From Meiothermus sp. QL-1 (GTDB taxonomy: Bacteria > Deinococcota > Deinococci > Deinococcales > Thermaceae): DNA of 64,000 nucleotides. A program made the position numbers and the translations under genes. The stretch spans positions 310,001 to 374,000 of the forward strand of contig NZ_QQSV01000001.1 in NCBI RefSeq assembly GCF_003351145.1. The letters are read 5' to 3'. This document shows positions 7,730-16,919 of the stretch, in pieces (the first letter of the stretch is position 1; each line of letters opens with the position of its first letter). A model generated the notes under the pieces. That model worked only from the letters and a program-made list of their open reading frames with translations. It ran no database searches and was not told the origin of the DNA.

Positions 7730-9106
7730 TTAGAAGTTAAAGCCCAGGCTCAAAGCAAGGCCATAGACGGTGTGGCCCACGATGGGGGCCCGATGGGTGG
7801 TGAGGGCAGCATCCACGCTGAAGCCCGGGCCCACGAGGCCTGCGCCCAGGCCCAAGCGCAGGCCATTGTCGAAGCCAAGCCCGGCGCGGAAGCGGCCCGG
7901 ACCCAGGCTATACTCTCCACCCAGGTGGCCGTATAGGGCGGTGTCGTAGCCTAGGTCGCCCCCCACGATAAGGCTGCCCGTCTCCAGGTCCAGCTTGGTG
8001 GCGGCGTTGAGGAAAAAGGCGGGTACGAACCCGAAGCTGCTTCGTTCTGCTGGGCTCGAGGTGAAGTTGGCGTTGCCGCTAAAGCGCAGCTCGGTTCCGC
8101 TCCAGCGGGCGTATCCCAGGGCGTTGCGCACGCCCAGGCCCACCGTCACCCCCTGCACCTCGGCCACCACCCCTAGGTCGGCCCGCAGCCCAAAGCCGCT
8201 CCCGCCCCCAGGGTGGGCGTAGAAGAGGCTGCCGCGGTAGATGGGGGGCTGGTTGGGGTCGATCTGGCCCTGGGCATCGGTCCGCACCCCCACGCTCAGG
8301 TCGCTTTCGGCGTAGGCAAGACCGTAAAACCCCTCGCCCCGGCCGCCCACGTAAAGCTGCACCTGGCCCCCCTGGGGCAGGGGCACCCCGGGCAGACGGG
8401 TGGCGTAGCCGAAGCCCAGGCTTAGCCCAGTTTGGGCGCTGCCGTTCAGCACCACGCTGTACTCGGTGTTGGGCTGGAGCGGGTCGCCAGCCAGGGCCTG
8501 GCGCAGGGCGCTGTTGGGGTTCAGGCTCAGGCCGAAGCCCCCTGCATAGTAGCCCAGCTCCACGAAAAGCCCCCCCTCCTGCACCAGCGGCAGGCGAAGG
8601 AGGGGAGCAGGGGTGAGGGCCTTGCTCGAAGCCAGCCCCCGGGGGGTGCCAAACCCCAGGTCCAGGTTGAGCGGCCGGCCCTGATAGTCGGTCACCTGGA
8701 CGCGCCCGGCCGCTATGCTGATCTGGATCTCGGGGTAGCCGGTGTTGGGGTTGGTGAAGGCTGTGGAGGAGGCAGGGTTGAAGAGGAAGCTGTCGAGATG
8801 GCTAAGCTGGTCGTAGAAGCTCAGGAAGTCGAAGGGGTTGTTGGGGTCGGAGAGGCTTTGGGGGTTGCGAAGGATGGGGATGGGGTTGCTATCCTGCCTT
8901 AGCAGAATCCCCAGCAAGCCTATAGGGAGCTGAAACCCCGTGTCCGAGCCATAGGTGCCCGCTGGGTAAGCGGCATAGGCGGGGTTGAGATAGGCGGCCC
9001 CTGGGCCAGGTAGCACCAGACCTCCCATGCCCAGGCTGCGCACGCCTTGGGCCATCGAGAGACTGCTTAGCAAAACGAAAACGCTGGTGATCCACGTCCT
9101 GCGCAT
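7730..9106 (-). CDS. Outer-membrane beta-barrel-like protein (TraF/PorV/UPF0164-like)
   Basis: The 458-residue product has a signal peptide (about residues 1-19, ending SMAQG) followed by RSLGMGGLVLPGPGAAYLNPA, the typical opening of FadL-like and TraF/UPF0164-like barrels. The rest alternates Gly-rich and aromatic strands, such as LGFGYATRLPG and GLGVRNALGYARW, and ends with Phe (GFNF), a usual sign of BamA-dependent barrels. It probably sits in the outer membrane; its substrate is unknown. The lipoprotein gene follows 12 nt downstream. Confidence 0.7.
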   Translation of the reverse strand: MRRTWITSVFVLLSSLSMAQGVRSLGMGGLVLPGPGAAYLNPAYAAYPAGTYGSDTGFQLPIGLLGILLRQDSNPIPILRNPQSLSDPNNPFDFLSFYDQLSHLDSFLFNPASSTAFTNPNTGYPEIQISIAAGRVQVTDYQGRPLNLDLGFGTPRGLASSKALTPAPLLRLPLVQEGGLFVELGYYAGGFGLSLNPNSALRQALAGDPLQPNTEYSVVLNGSAQTGLSLGFGYATRLPGVPLPQGGQVQLYVGGRGEGFYGLAYAESDLSVGVRTDAQGQIDPNQPPIYRGSLFYAHPGGGSGFGLRADLGVVAEVQGVTVGLGVRNALGYARWSGTELRFSGNANFTSSPAERSSFGFVPAFFLNAATKLDLETGSLIVGGDLGYDTALYGHLGGEYSLGPGRFRAGLGFDNGLRLGLGAGLVGPGFSVDAALTTHRAPIVGHTVYGLALSLGFNF

Positions 9107-9116
9107 AGCCGCACTG

Positions 9117-9122
9117 ATTCTA
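9117..9122 (-). promoter_or_regulatory. TAGAAT -10 element before the outer-membrane protein gene
   Basis: TAGAAT on the minus strand lies 10 nt before the ATG at 9106, just after the ruvC stop at 9134. Confidence 0.4.
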
Positions 9123-9133
9123 CACGGGCTTTT

Positions 9134-9625
9134 TTAGCTCAGCGGTTTATTTGCCCCAGAGTGATGGAAGCAGTGCGCCAAGGCGATGGCCAGCGCGTCG
9201 GCCAGGTGGGAGGGCTGGGGCAGGGTCTTGAGGCCCAGGAGGACCCGCACCATATAGGCCACCTGCGCCTTTTCGGCCCGGCCGGTGCCCACCAGGGCCT
9301 GCTTGACCTGGGGCGGGCCGTAGCCGTATACGGGGATGCCCATCTGGTCGGCCACCAGCAAGACCACCCCCATGGCCCAGCCCACCTTGTAGGCCAGCTC
9401 GTTTTGCCGGTAGAAGAACTGCTCTTCCACTGCGATGGCGCTGGGCCGGTAGGTGGCGGCTACCTGGTAGACCCTCTGGTAAAGCCGCCCCACCCGCTGA
9501 GGGGGGGGTTCATCGGGTCGGGTCTGCACCACCTCGGCGTGGAGCATCTGGGCCCTCTTCCCCACCTGCTCCACGACCCCCAGCCCCAGGTTGGTAATGC
9601 CGGGGTCGACGCCGAGTACAACCAT
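9134..9625 (-). CDS. ruvC: Holliday junction resolvase RuvC
   Basis: RuvC cuts Holliday junctions made by RuvAB. From ATG 9625 the product has 163 residues, the family length, and starts MVVLGVDPGITN with catalytic Asp7. VEEQFF supplies the catalytic Glu (67/68). Near the end SHLADALAIALAH places His140 and Asp143; the His in place of the E. coli Asp138 is as known for Thermus RuvC. An upstream in-frame start (9664) would add 13 residues inside ftsZ and is rejected. The start lies 7 nt after the ftsZ stop, making ruvC the last gene of the dcw cluster. ruvB lies far off, near 32 kb. Confidence 0.96.
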   Translation of the reverse strand: MVVLGVDPGITNLGLGVVEQVGKRAQMLHAEVVQTRPDEPPPQRVGRLYQRVYQVAATYRPSAIAVEEQFFYRQNELAYKVGWAMGVVLLVADQMGIPVYGYGPPQVKQALVGTGRAEKAQVAYMVRVLLGLKTLPQPSHLADALAIALAHCFHHSGANKPLS

Positions 9626-9632
9626 GAGGCGG

Positions 9633-10697
9633 CTAGTTGCCCCGCTTGGGGGGGTAGTCCCCATCGCCGTAGCGGATGAAGGCAGGAATTTCGAAGTTGC
9701 TCAGGTCCACGTTGTTGGTGGGGAAGTCCAGCAGGGGGCGACCTCCCGGTTTGGCCACCACCGCGCTCTCGTTGAAGCCAGCGGCGATCAGGATGACCCG
9801 CATCTCGTCCTGGGCCCGGTTGTCGTAGGTGAGGCCGTAGAGCACGTCCACATCCTCCATCCCGGTGGCCTCGCGGATGCGCTCCACTACGGAGGAGGCT
9901 TCCAGAAGCGAGATGTCCTCGTCCCCTACCACGTTGACGAGGAGCTTGCGGGCCCCGTCGATCGAGCGCTCCAGCAGGGGGCTCTGGATGGCGGACTGGG
10001 CGGCCTCCTCCACCTTGTTCTCGCCCCGACCTGCCCCAATGCCCATCAGCACCTGGCCCGCGTCCTTGAGCAGGGTGCGCACGTCGGCGAAGTCCAGGTT
10101 GATCTGACCGGGCAGGTTGATGACGTCGGTGATGCCCTTCACCCCGTGGTAGAGCACCCGGTCAGCGATCATGAAGGCATCTTTGGCGGAGACCTTTTTG
10201 TCCAGAGCGGAGAGCAGGCGGTCGTTGGAAATCACCACCATGGCGTCCACCTGCTCGCGCAGGCGCTTGATGCCCTCCTCCGCAGCCCGCATCCGGCGGG
10301 GGCCTTCCCAGCTAAAGGGGCGGGTGACCACCCCCACGGTAAGGGCCCCCAGGCCCCGGGCGATGCGGGCCACGATGGGGGCGCTGCCGGTCCCGGTCCC
10401 ACCGCCCATCCCCGCGGTGATGAAGACCATGTCTGCGCCCTCCAGGTACTCGCCGATGAGCTCCTCTGCCTCCTCTGCAGCTTTCTCGCCAATCTCGGGG
10501 TTGGCGCCCGCGCCAAGCCCCCGGGTGAGCTTTTCGCCGAGCTGGATGCGCACCTCGGCCAGGCTGGTGGCCAGCACCTGTGCGTCGGTATTGGCGGCGA
10601 TGAACTCCACCCCGGTAAGCCCGGACTCAATCATGCGGTTGACCGCGTTGTTGCCAGCACCGCCCAGCCCGATGACCTTGATCTGCACCTCGCCCAT
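9633..10697 (-). CDS. ftsZ: Cell division GTPase FtsZ
   Basis: FtsZ forms the Z-ring. The 354 residues contain the tubulin signature GGGTGTG (about residues 98-104), the N-terminal nucleotide loop [10 protein letters not shown], and the T7 loop with [11 protein letters not shown]. After a very short linker the C-terminal peptide reads [12 protein letters not shown], the docking tail for FtsA and other partners. The linker is short compared with E. coli or Bacillus. ATG 10697 has a Shine-Dalgarno (AGGGAG). It follows ftsA by 9 nt. Confidence 0.98.
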   Translation of the reverse strand: MGEVQIKVIGLGGAGNNAVNRMIESGLTGVEFIAANTDAQVLATSLAEVRIQLGEKLTRGLGAGANPEIGEKAAEEAEELIGEYLEGADMVFITAGMGGGTGTGSAPIVARIARGLGALTVGVVTRPFSWEGPRRMRAAEEGIKRLREQVDAMVVISNDRLLSALDKKVSAKDAFMIADRVLYHGVKGITDVINLPGQINLDFADVRTLLKDAGQVLMGIGAGRGENKVEEAAQSAIQSPLLERSIDGARKLLVNVVGDEDISLLEASSVVERIREATGMEDVDVLYGLTYDNRAQDEMRVILIAAGFNESAVVAKPGGRPLLDFPTNNVDLSNFEIPAFIRYGDGDYPPKRGN

Positions 10698-10706
10698 ATA
10701 AGCTCC

Positions 10707-11966
10707 CTAGAAGAAATTCTTGAACATGCCCTTGATGCGTTCCCATAGCCCGCTGGCTGTGTTGCCGCCGCCATCGGCGGGCTTGCTCGAGGAAGATTTG
10801 CGCAAAGAGCGGTGCCCCTTGGGGGGGGCTTGAAGGGCCAGGTTGGCGGCGTGCCGCACCAGCCCCACCGCGGTGGCGTGGGTGGGGGCTGCCACCACAT
10901 CGGTCAGCCCCTGCACCCCTAGGGGCCTGCCCAGGCGGACCGGCAGGTTGAACTGCTTGCGGGCCAGCTCCTCCAGCCCTCTTACCATGCTGGCCCCTCC
11001 GGTGAGAACAACCTTGCCCACGATGATTTCCAGGGGTCCCAGGGCCTCGTCCACGCTTTGGCGCGCCAGGTGCAGGATTTCGCGCAGGCGAGGCCGGATG
11101 ATGCGGGCCAGCTCGGGGGCCTGGTAGGAGACCTGGGTGGCGCCCTCCTGGCTTACCTCCAGCACCAGCTCGGGGTCGGCCAGCTCAGGCAGGGCGGCGC
11201 CGTACTTCTTGGCTACCCGTTCGGCCTCTTCCACCGGGATTTGCAGGAGTTTAGCGATGTCCTGGGAGACGTGGTCGCCCCCCAGGGGGAGCACGGCCGA
11301 GTGGGCCAGCCGGCCGTGACGGAAGACCGCTACGTCGGTGGTTCCCCCGCCGATGTCCACCAGCATCACGGTCATGGAGAGCTCTTCGGGGGAGAGCACC
11401 GCCAGCCCCGAGGCGTAGGCCTGAAGGACCAGGCCCTCGACCTCGAGCCCCGCGTCCTCCACCGCCTTGCGCAGGTTGGTGAGGGGGCCCTTGGCCCCTG
11501 CCACCAGGTGCACGTCCACCTCCAGCCGCACCCCAGCCATGCCGATGGGGTCGCGGATGCCCTCCTGGCCGTCTACCCGAAAGTCGAGGGGCAGGGCGTG
11601 GATGAGCTCGAAGTCGCCCTCGAAGGGGTAGGCTTTGGCCTGCTCGATGGCCCGCTCCACGTCGGCAGCGGTAATTTGCTGACCCCGGCGGATGGCGGCC
11701 AGGCCATGGCTGGTGACGCTGCGCACGTGGGCTCCGGCCACCCCCACCCAGACCCGCTCGACCTTGACCCCGGCCACCCGTTCGGCCTGGAAGACGGCCT
11801 GGCGGATCGACTCGGTGGTGCGCTCGAGGTTCGTCACCACCCCTCGCCTGAGCCCCTGGGAAGGCACGGTGCCCTCGCCGATGATGTCCAGGATGCCATC
11901 CGGCGAGAGTTCACCGATGACGGCGGTCACCTTGGTGGTTCCAACATCCAAGCCTACGAGAATCAT
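10707..11966 (-). CDS. ftsA: Cell division protein FtsA
   Basis: FtsA is the actin-like membrane anchor of FtsZ. From ATG 11966 the 419-residue product starts MILVGLDVGTTKVTAVIGE (actin phosphate-1 loop), has the second phosphate loop VDIGGGTTDVAVF, and ends with the amphipathic helix LWERIKGMFKNFF, which binds the membrane. An in-frame start 132 nt upstream would overlap ftsQ and add a non-homologous Arg/Cys-rich stretch, so it is rejected. The start codon overlaps the ftsQ stop as ATGA. Confidence 0.97.
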   Translation of the reverse strand: MILVGLDVGTTKVTAVIGELSPDGILDIIGEGTVPSQGLRRGVVTNLERTTESIRQAVFQAERVAGVKVERVWVGVAGAHVRSVTSHGLAAIRRGQQITAADVERAIEQAKAYPFEGDFELIHALPLDFRVDGQEGIRDPIGMAGVRLEVDVHLVAGAKGPLTNLRKAVEDAGLEVEGLVLQAYASGLAVLSPEELSMTVMLVDIGGGTTDVAVFRHGRLAHSAVLPLGGDHVSQDIAKLLQIPVEEAERVAKKYGAALPELADPELVLEVSQEGATQVSYQAPELARIIRPRLREILHLARQSVDEALGPLEIIVGKVVLTGGASMVRGLEELARKQFNLPVRLGRPLGVQGLTDVVAAPTHATAVGLVRHAANLALQAPPKGHRSLRKSSSSKPADGGGNTASGLWERIKGMFKNFF

Positions 11967-12580
11967 CGGCGAGCACTCACCCCCCAAGAATACACGTAGA
12001 CGCGTTCTGCACCCAAAGGATTGCCGGAGGCACTTGGGCCTATTCTGCGCAGTTCGGCCCAACCTTGCAACTCCCTGACACTTTGGCCCCAGACCCAAAG
12101 GCCCTCCAGCCTGACCTGGTAACCCCCCACGCCGTAGCGGATCTCCTGGGCCTTCGGGAAAAGCTCCACCAGGCGGACGAGCTCGGCCAGCGGGGCCTCG
12201 CCCAGCCCCCGAATCTGGGGGGTCCGGGGCGGGGCCCCGGGGAGGAGTACCCCATCGGCGCTAAGGCCGTAGCGCCGGCTGTTTTGAACCAGGCTGGCGA
12301 TGGGCGTGCGCTCTTCCAGCACGATGCGCAACTGGCCCCAAGCGGGGCGCTCGAGCCGCGCTTCCCTAACCCAGGGGTTTTGCAGGAGGGGCTTCAGGCG
12401 GTGGGGCCAGGCCCACAGCCAGGGGGAGCCCGGCTTGAGGCCGGTGACCTCCTGCACGTAGCTGGGGGAGAGGTGGCGGTGGCCCACCACCTCCACCGCC
12501 TGGACCGGCAGGGCCACCCAGGAGGCCACCCCAAGCGAGGCCAGCAGCAGGGAGGCGAGAACCAGACGGACAGCCCTCAT
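11963..12580 (-). CDS. ftsQ: Cell division protein FtsQ/DivIB
   Basis: The 205-residue product has a one-pass membrane anchor (about residues 4-22), followed by a POTRA domain (VEVVGHRHLSPSYVQEVTGL, about 29-48) and the beta domain of FtsQ. It recruits the FtsLB-FtsWI complex in the periplasm. It is on the short side for the family. The ATG at 12580 overlaps the murB stop as ATGA, and its stop overlaps the ftsA start as ATGA, so translation is probably coupled on both sides. The frame stays open far upstream within murB, but that part is out-of-frame murB sequence. Confidence 0.93.
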   Translation of the reverse strand: MRAVRLVLASLLLASLGVASWVALPVQAVEVVGHRHLSPSYVQEVTGLKPGSPWLWAWPHRLKPLLQNPWVREARLERPAWGQLRIVLEERTPIASLVQNSRRYGLSADGVLLPGAPPRTPQIRGLGEAPLAELVRLVELFPKAQEIRYGVGGYQVRLEGLWVWGQSVRELQGWAELRRIGPSASGNPLGAERVYVYSWGVSARR

Positions 12581-13407
12581 ACGCTCACCTCCGGCGCCTC
12601 TACCTCGCCCCAGACCTCCCACTCGAGCTCCAGCGGAAGCACGGACTGTACCCGCTTGACCAGGGCGAATAGCTCGGCGGCCGTGGCCCCTCCCAGGTTG
12701 ACCAGGAAGTTGCCGTGCTCGTGGCTGATCATGGCCCTGCCCACCCGGGTGCCCTTGAGGCCCATGGCGTCTATGAGCCGTCCGGCCGAGTCGCCCGGTG
12801 GGTTTTTGAAGGCGCAGCCGGCGCTTTTCCTCTTGGGCTGGCCCTTGCGGGCCCCGTCTACCAGGGCCATCCGGGCCTGCACCGCCTCGGGGGAGGTAGG
12901 GCTCAGGCGGAAGCGCACCCGCGTGACGATGCCCCCGGGCGGCAGGGCCGAGCGCCGGTAGCCAAAGCCCAGCTCGTGGGGCTGGTAGAGGTGCAGGGCC
13001 CCATCGTGGAAGACCTCCACCGCTTCCAGAGCGTCTTTCATCTCGCCGAAGCGGGTGCCCGCGTTCATCCGCACCGCACCCCCCACCTGGGCCGGAATCC
13101 CATAGAGCCCTTCCAGCCCGCTGAGGCCCAGCCGGGCTGCGGCCTGGAGCAGGCTGGGCAGCAGGGCCCCGGCCCCCACCCAGCCCGAAAGGTCGGGACT
13201 CCAGGCGGCAAACTCGCCCGAAAGCCGGATTACCCGCTCGCGCACCCCTTTGTCCGAGACCAGCAGGTTGGAGCCGTTTCCCAGCACCCTGTAGGGGGCC
13301 TGGGTGGCCTTTTTCAGGTCTTCCAGGTTCTCCACCGTCCAGACCTCGGCCATACCGCCCACCCCCAGGGTGGTGAGCCGGGCCAAAGGCAGGTGCTCGA
13401 CCCTCAT
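12577..13407 (-). CDS. murB: UDP-N-acetylenolpyruvoylglucosamine reductase MurB
   Basis: MurB reduces the enolpyruvyl intermediate to UDP-MurNAc using NADPH and FAD. The 276 residues have the FAD-binding GNGSNLLVSDKG, the substrate loop GIPAQVGGAVRMNAG and the C-terminal GCAFKNPPGDSAG. In the last motif a Cys occupies the position of the proton-donating Ser of E. coli MurB (GSFFKNP), a variant seen in some MurB types. ATG 13407 overlaps the murC stop (ATGA), and its own stop overlaps ftsQ (ATGA). Confidence 0.97.
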   Translation of the reverse strand: MRVEHLPLARLTTLGVGGMAEVWTVENLEDLKKATQAPYRVLGNGSNLLVSDKGVRERVIRLSGEFAAWSPDLSGWVGAGALLPSLLQAAARLGLSGLEGLYGIPAQVGGAVRMNAGTRFGEMKDALEAVEVFHDGALHLYQPHELGFGYRRSALPPGGIVTRVRFRLSPTSPEAVQARMALVDGARKGQPKRKSAGCAFKNPPGDSAGRLIDAMGLKGTRVGRAMISHEHGNFLVNLGGATAAELFALVKRVQSVLPLELEWEVWGEVEAPEVSV

Positions 13408-14777
13408 ACCGCCTCCTTCTGTCCCACCAAAAGCCGGCCCAGCCGGGAGATGTTTCCAGCCCCAATGGTCAGGATGAGCTCGCCTGGGGCGGCGCTCTGG
13501 CGCAGGTAGGCTAGGGCCTCCTCCCAGCCTAAGTGGCTGGCGGTGTGGCCTTTGGCTTTGAGCTGCTCCACGATGCGCTGGGCGATTTGGGCAGCGCTGA
13601 GGTGCAAGGGATGTTCTTCGGCGCTGTACACGTCGAGCACGATGGCCTCGTCGGCCAGCGCCAGGGCCTGGGCGTAGAGGGGCCACTCCTGTTCGCTGCG
13701 ACCGTAGCGGTGGGGCTGGAAGACCGCCCGCACCCTGAGCCCGGTGCGGCGTGCGGCCTTGAGCAGGGCCAGGAGCTTGGTGGCGTTGTGGGCGTAGTCA
13801 TCCACCACCAAGGCCCCGTTGAGCTCGCCCACCCGCTCGAACCGGCGCGCGGCCCCGGTGTAGCCGGCCAGCCCCTGCTGGACCGCGGTGAAGGGGAGCC
13901 CCGCCACCAGCGCTGCCGTGGCGGCGGCCAGGGCGTTGGCCACGTTGTGCTCGCCGGGCACCTGGAGCGTTATGGGCCCCAGGGTCTCCCCCCGCCAGAC
14001 CAGGCTGAAGCGGCTGCCGAAGGGCTCCAGCTCGAGCCCCTCGGTGTGGCAATCCCCCTCCAGCAGCCCAAAGCGGCTGCGGGGGCAGCCTTGGGTCAGC
14101 TCTTCCAGTATCCGCCAGCGGGGGTCGCTGGGGTAGACCACGTGCCGGGCCCGGCGGGCAAAGGCCCGCATGGTCTCCTGCAGGGCCGCAAAGGAGGGGT
14201 AGTAGTTGGGGCGGGGCCGGCCATCGGGGGCCACATGGTCGGCCTCGAGGTTGGTGATCACCGCCACATCGAGCTCTAGGAGGCCGAACAGGGGGTCGGA
14301 CTCGTCCACCTCGGCAATCCGGTAGGCCCCCCGACCGGCCCGGACGCTGCCCCCCAGGGGTTTGTACTCCGCCCCCAGGAGCACGGTGGGGTCGGTATGG
14401 GCTGCCAGGAAGATGCTGGAGAGCATGGCGGTGGTGCTGGTCTTGCCGTGGGAGCCCGTTACCCCCAGGCTGTGGCCCCCCTTGAGGAGCTCGGCCACCA
14501 GCTGGATGCGCCGCCAGACCGGAAGGCCCAGGCTGCGGGCGGCGGCCAGCTCGGGCTCGCTTTCGGCGATGGCGGTGGAGGCCACCAGCACGTCCACACC
14601 CTTCAGATGGTCGGGGCTGTGGCCCTGGTAGACCCGGATGCCCTCCCGTTCCAGGGCCCGGGTTACCTCGGAGAGATGACGGTCGCAGCCGCTCACGAGA
14701 TGGCCATCCTTGCGCAGCAGGCGGGCCAGGCCGCTCATTCCGATACCCCCGATGCCCATCAGGTGATAGTGCTTCAC
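13404..14777 (-). CDS. murC: UDP-N-acetylmuramate-L-alanine ligase MurC
   Basis: MurC adds L-Ala to UDP-MurNAc in the cytoplasm. The 457 residues contain the Rossmann-like N-terminal domain (MGIGGIGMSGLA), the ATP-binding GSHGKTSTTAML (about residues 109-120), and the Mur C-terminal domain with DDYAHNATK and FQPHRYGR. The start is GTG at 14777, overlapping the murG stop as GTGA. The stop overlaps murB as ATGA. Confidence 0.97.
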   Translation of the reverse strand: MKHYHLMGIGGIGMSGLARLLRKDGHLVSGCDRHLSEVTRALEREGIRVYQGHSPDHLKGVDVLVASTAIAESEPELAAARSLGLPVWRRIQLVAELLKGGHSLGVTGSHGKTSTTAMLSSIFLAAHTDPTVLLGAEYKPLGGSVRAGRGAYRIAEVDESDPLFGLLELDVAVITNLEADHVAPDGRPRPNYYPSFAALQETMRAFARRARHVVYPSDPRWRILEELTQGCPRSRFGLLEGDCHTEGLELEPFGSRFSLVWRGETLGPITLQVPGEHNVANALAAATAALVAGLPFTAVQQGLAGYTGAARRFERVGELNGALVVDDYAHNATKLLALLKAARRTGLRVRAVFQPHRYGRSEQEWPLYAQALALADEAIVLDVYSAEEHPLHLSAAQIAQRIVEQLKAKGHTASHLGWEEALAYLRQSAAPGELILTIGAGNISRLGRLLVGQKEAV

Positions 14778-15808
14778 ATCACCTCCAACAAGACCTGGAC
14801 CAACCGCCGGGCAGCCCCGGCAGGGGACAACCCCTCAAGTCTAGCGCGGATTTGCTCACGGGTGGAGGGCTCGAGCAAAGCATTAAGCTCCCTTTCAAAA
14901 TCCCCCCAGGAGGCCAGCCGCCGGGCTGCGCCCCGCTCGGCGTAGAAGCCCACGTTGGCCCACTGGGCCCCCCCGTCCAGGTGCCGCGGCAGGGGCACCC
15001 CCAGCACCGGTACCCGGTGGTAGGCGGCCTCGGCCAGGGTGCCCGCACCCCCCCGGGTGATGGCCAGGTCGGCGGCGCTCCAGGCCAGGGGCCCCTCCAC
15101 GTAGCCCCGGATGTGGTAGTGGGGTTTTTCCCTGGGCTTCATCTCGGCCTCCCAGCGCAGCCCGCACTGGTGCAGCACCTGCCAGTGGGAGAGCAGCGGG
15201 TAAAGCCGCTCGGGCAGCTCCCGGTTGAGCTCGAGGCTCCCCTGGCTGCCCCCCAGCACCAGAAGGGTGGGCCGGTGGGGGTCCAGCCCCAGCCGCAGGC
15301 GGGCCTCCTCGGGCGAATAGCGCTCCTCCCGCACCGGGTAGCCCACCACCTGGCTTTTGGCCGCCAGATGGGGGGGCAGGGCCAGGGGGGTGGCCAGGGC
15401 CACCCGCCGGGCCAGTTGGGCCAGGACCCGGTTGGCCAGCCCCAGCCGGGCATTCTGCTCGTGAATGACCAGGGGAACCCCCTCCAAAGCGGCCATCCAG
15501 GCCAGCGGAAACCCGGCGTACCCACCCATGCTGAGCACCGCCCTGGGCCTGAGCTGGCGGAGCACCTGCCGGGCCGCGCCCAGCCCCCGTAGCACCCTGA
15601 ACCCTTCGGCCGGGCGCAGGGCGTCGCGGCTGAGCTTGCCGGCGGGAATAAGGCGGTAGGGCAGGCCGCTACTGGGCAGGACCCGCTCCTCCAGGCCCCC
15701 GTAGGCCCCCACATAGGCCACAGCCTGGCCGCAATCCCGAAGAGCCCGGGCTACCGCCAGCCCCGGGTAGAGGTGGCCGCCGGTCCCGCCCCCTGTCACG
15801 ATCACCAT
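14774..15808 (-). CDS. murG: UDP-GlcNAc:lipid I N-acetylglucosaminyltransferase MurG
   Basis: MurG converts lipid I to lipid II on the inner face of the membrane. The 344-residue GT28 enzyme has the three G-loops: GGGTGGHLYPG (residues 6-16), SMGGYAGFP (about 93-101) and LGGSQGSLELN (about 184-194). The UDP-GlcNAc site reads RGGAGTLAEA. It is translationally coupled to murC and preceded by ftsW with a 19-nt gap. Confidence 0.97.
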   Translation of the reverse strand: MVIVTGGGTGGHLYPGLAVARALRDCGQAVAYVGAYGGLEERVLPSSGLPYRLIPAGKLSRDALRPAEGFRVLRGLGAARQVLRQLRPRAVLSMGGYAGFPLAWMAALEGVPLVIHEQNARLGLANRVLAQLARRVALATPLALPPHLAAKSQVVGYPVREERYSPEEARLRLGLDPHRPTLLVLGGSQGSLELNRELPERLYPLLSHWQVLHQCGLRWEAEMKPREKPHYHIRGYVEGPLAWSAADLAITRGGAGTLAEAAYHRVPVLGVPLPRHLDGGAQWANVGFYAERGAARRLASWGDFERELNALLEPSTREQIRARLEGLSPAGAARRLVQVLLEVM

Positions 15809-15827
15809 AGACCCCCTCCAGCGGTCT

Positions 15828-16919
15828 TCACGGCCGCACCTCCTTTTTGAAGGCCTCGCGGGCCAGGGCGTGCAGCAGCCCCATGGCCACCCCGGCCATA
15901 AGCATGGCGTTGCCCCCCACGCTGACCAGGGGCAGGGGAGAGCCCCCGATGGGAATCACCCCCAGCACCGCGGCGATGTTGAGGGCCGCTTGTAGGGTGA
16001 GGTAAAGGGTGAGGCCCACGGCCAGCACGCTGTAGGCCCCCTCGAGGTGGGCCGCGATCTGCAGGCCCCGGGCGAGCAATAGCCACCAGGCCAGAAGCAG
16101 CACGGCGCCGGCCAGCCATCCCCCAGCCCAGAGGATGGAGGCCAGGATGAAGTCGTTGTGCGACTCTGGTATGTGGGGCATGCGGGCGCTGAGGCCCTGG
16201 CCCAGGGGACCGGCATTCACGATGGCCTTGTGGGCCTGGGTAATCTGGTACAGGGGCCCCCGCAAAAGCTCCGGGCTTAGCTCGTTCACCCGGCCGCTTA
16301 CGTAGGTTTGCCAGCTTTCAAAGCGGTCGCGGGCCTTCTGCAAGCGCTCCAGGAAGGCGCCCGAAAAGGCCAGCAAGACCAGGCCCCCCGAGAGCATGAT
16401 GGCCAGCAGGCGTCGGGCCGGCACGCCGATGGTGAGGAGCAAAAACCCCGCCAGGAAGAGCAGGAACAAGGCGGTGTCCAGGTCGGGCGAGATGAGGATC
16501 AGCCCCGAGGCCAGCACGATGGCCATTACCGGACCGATGATGGGGTAGTCGGCGGGCTTCTGGTGGAAGAAGGCGGCCAGATAAAGGGGAACCGCGAGCT
16601 TGGCCAGCTCGGAGGGCTGGAGGTTGAAGGGAACAAAGGGCAGGTCCAGAAAGCGCCGCTCGCCGCTCGGGCCGAAGCCGAAGACCAGGTTGAGCCCCAG
16701 CAGGACCAGGGCCAGGAAAAAGAGGGGTCTGGCCGCCCAGAGCGCCCAGCGGGGGTGCAGCCGGGCCACCAGGAGGGTTAGGCTCAGGGAAAGGAGTATG
16801 TTGCGCAGGTTCTCCAGGCTGTGGGCCTCCCTTGCCCCCCGCATCCCGTCGGAGGCGGCCACCCCCAGGGCCGAAAGGGCGAAAAGAAGGAGCTGGACCA
16901 GCAGGAGAATGCTATCCAT
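15828..16919 (-). CDS. ftsW: SEDS peptidoglycan glycosyltransferase FtsW
   Basis: The 363-residue membrane protein has about 10 helices and belongs to the SEDS family. FtsW polymerises lipid II at the septum together with FtsI. Recognisable SEDS segments are FNLQPSELAKLAVPLYLA, DLDTALFLLFLA, the PESHNDFI loop and the C-terminal IPIGGSPLPLVSVGGNAML. FtsW rather than RodA is inferred from its place in the dcw cluster. ATG 16919 lies 8 nt inside the end of murD. Confidence 0.95.
   Translation of the reverse strand: MDSILLLVQLLLFALSALGVAASDGMRGAREAHSLENLRNILLSLSLTLLVARLHPRWALWAARPLFFLALVLLGLNLVFGFGPSGERRFLDLPFVPFNLQPSELAKLAVPLYLAAFFHQKPADYPIIGPVMAIVLASGLILISPDLDTALFLLFLAGFLLLTIGVPARRLLAIMLSGGLVLLAFSGAFLERLQKARDRFESWQTYVSGRVNELSPELLRGPLYQITQAHKAIVNAGPLGQGLSARMPHIPESHNDFILASILWAGGWLAGAVLLLAWWLLLARGLQIAAHLEGAYSVLAVGLTLYLTLQAALNIAAVLGVIPIGGSPLPLVSVGGNAMLMAGVAMGLLHALAREAFKKEVRP

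Noticed and set aside
9626-9664. Extended N-terminus of ruvC
   Set aside because: It lies inside ftsZ; RuvC begins at MVVLGVDPG in the family.
11967-12098. N-terminal extension of ftsA
   Set aside because: It would overlap ftsQ and precede the conserved MILVGLDVGTTK start; the ATGA overlap supports 11966.
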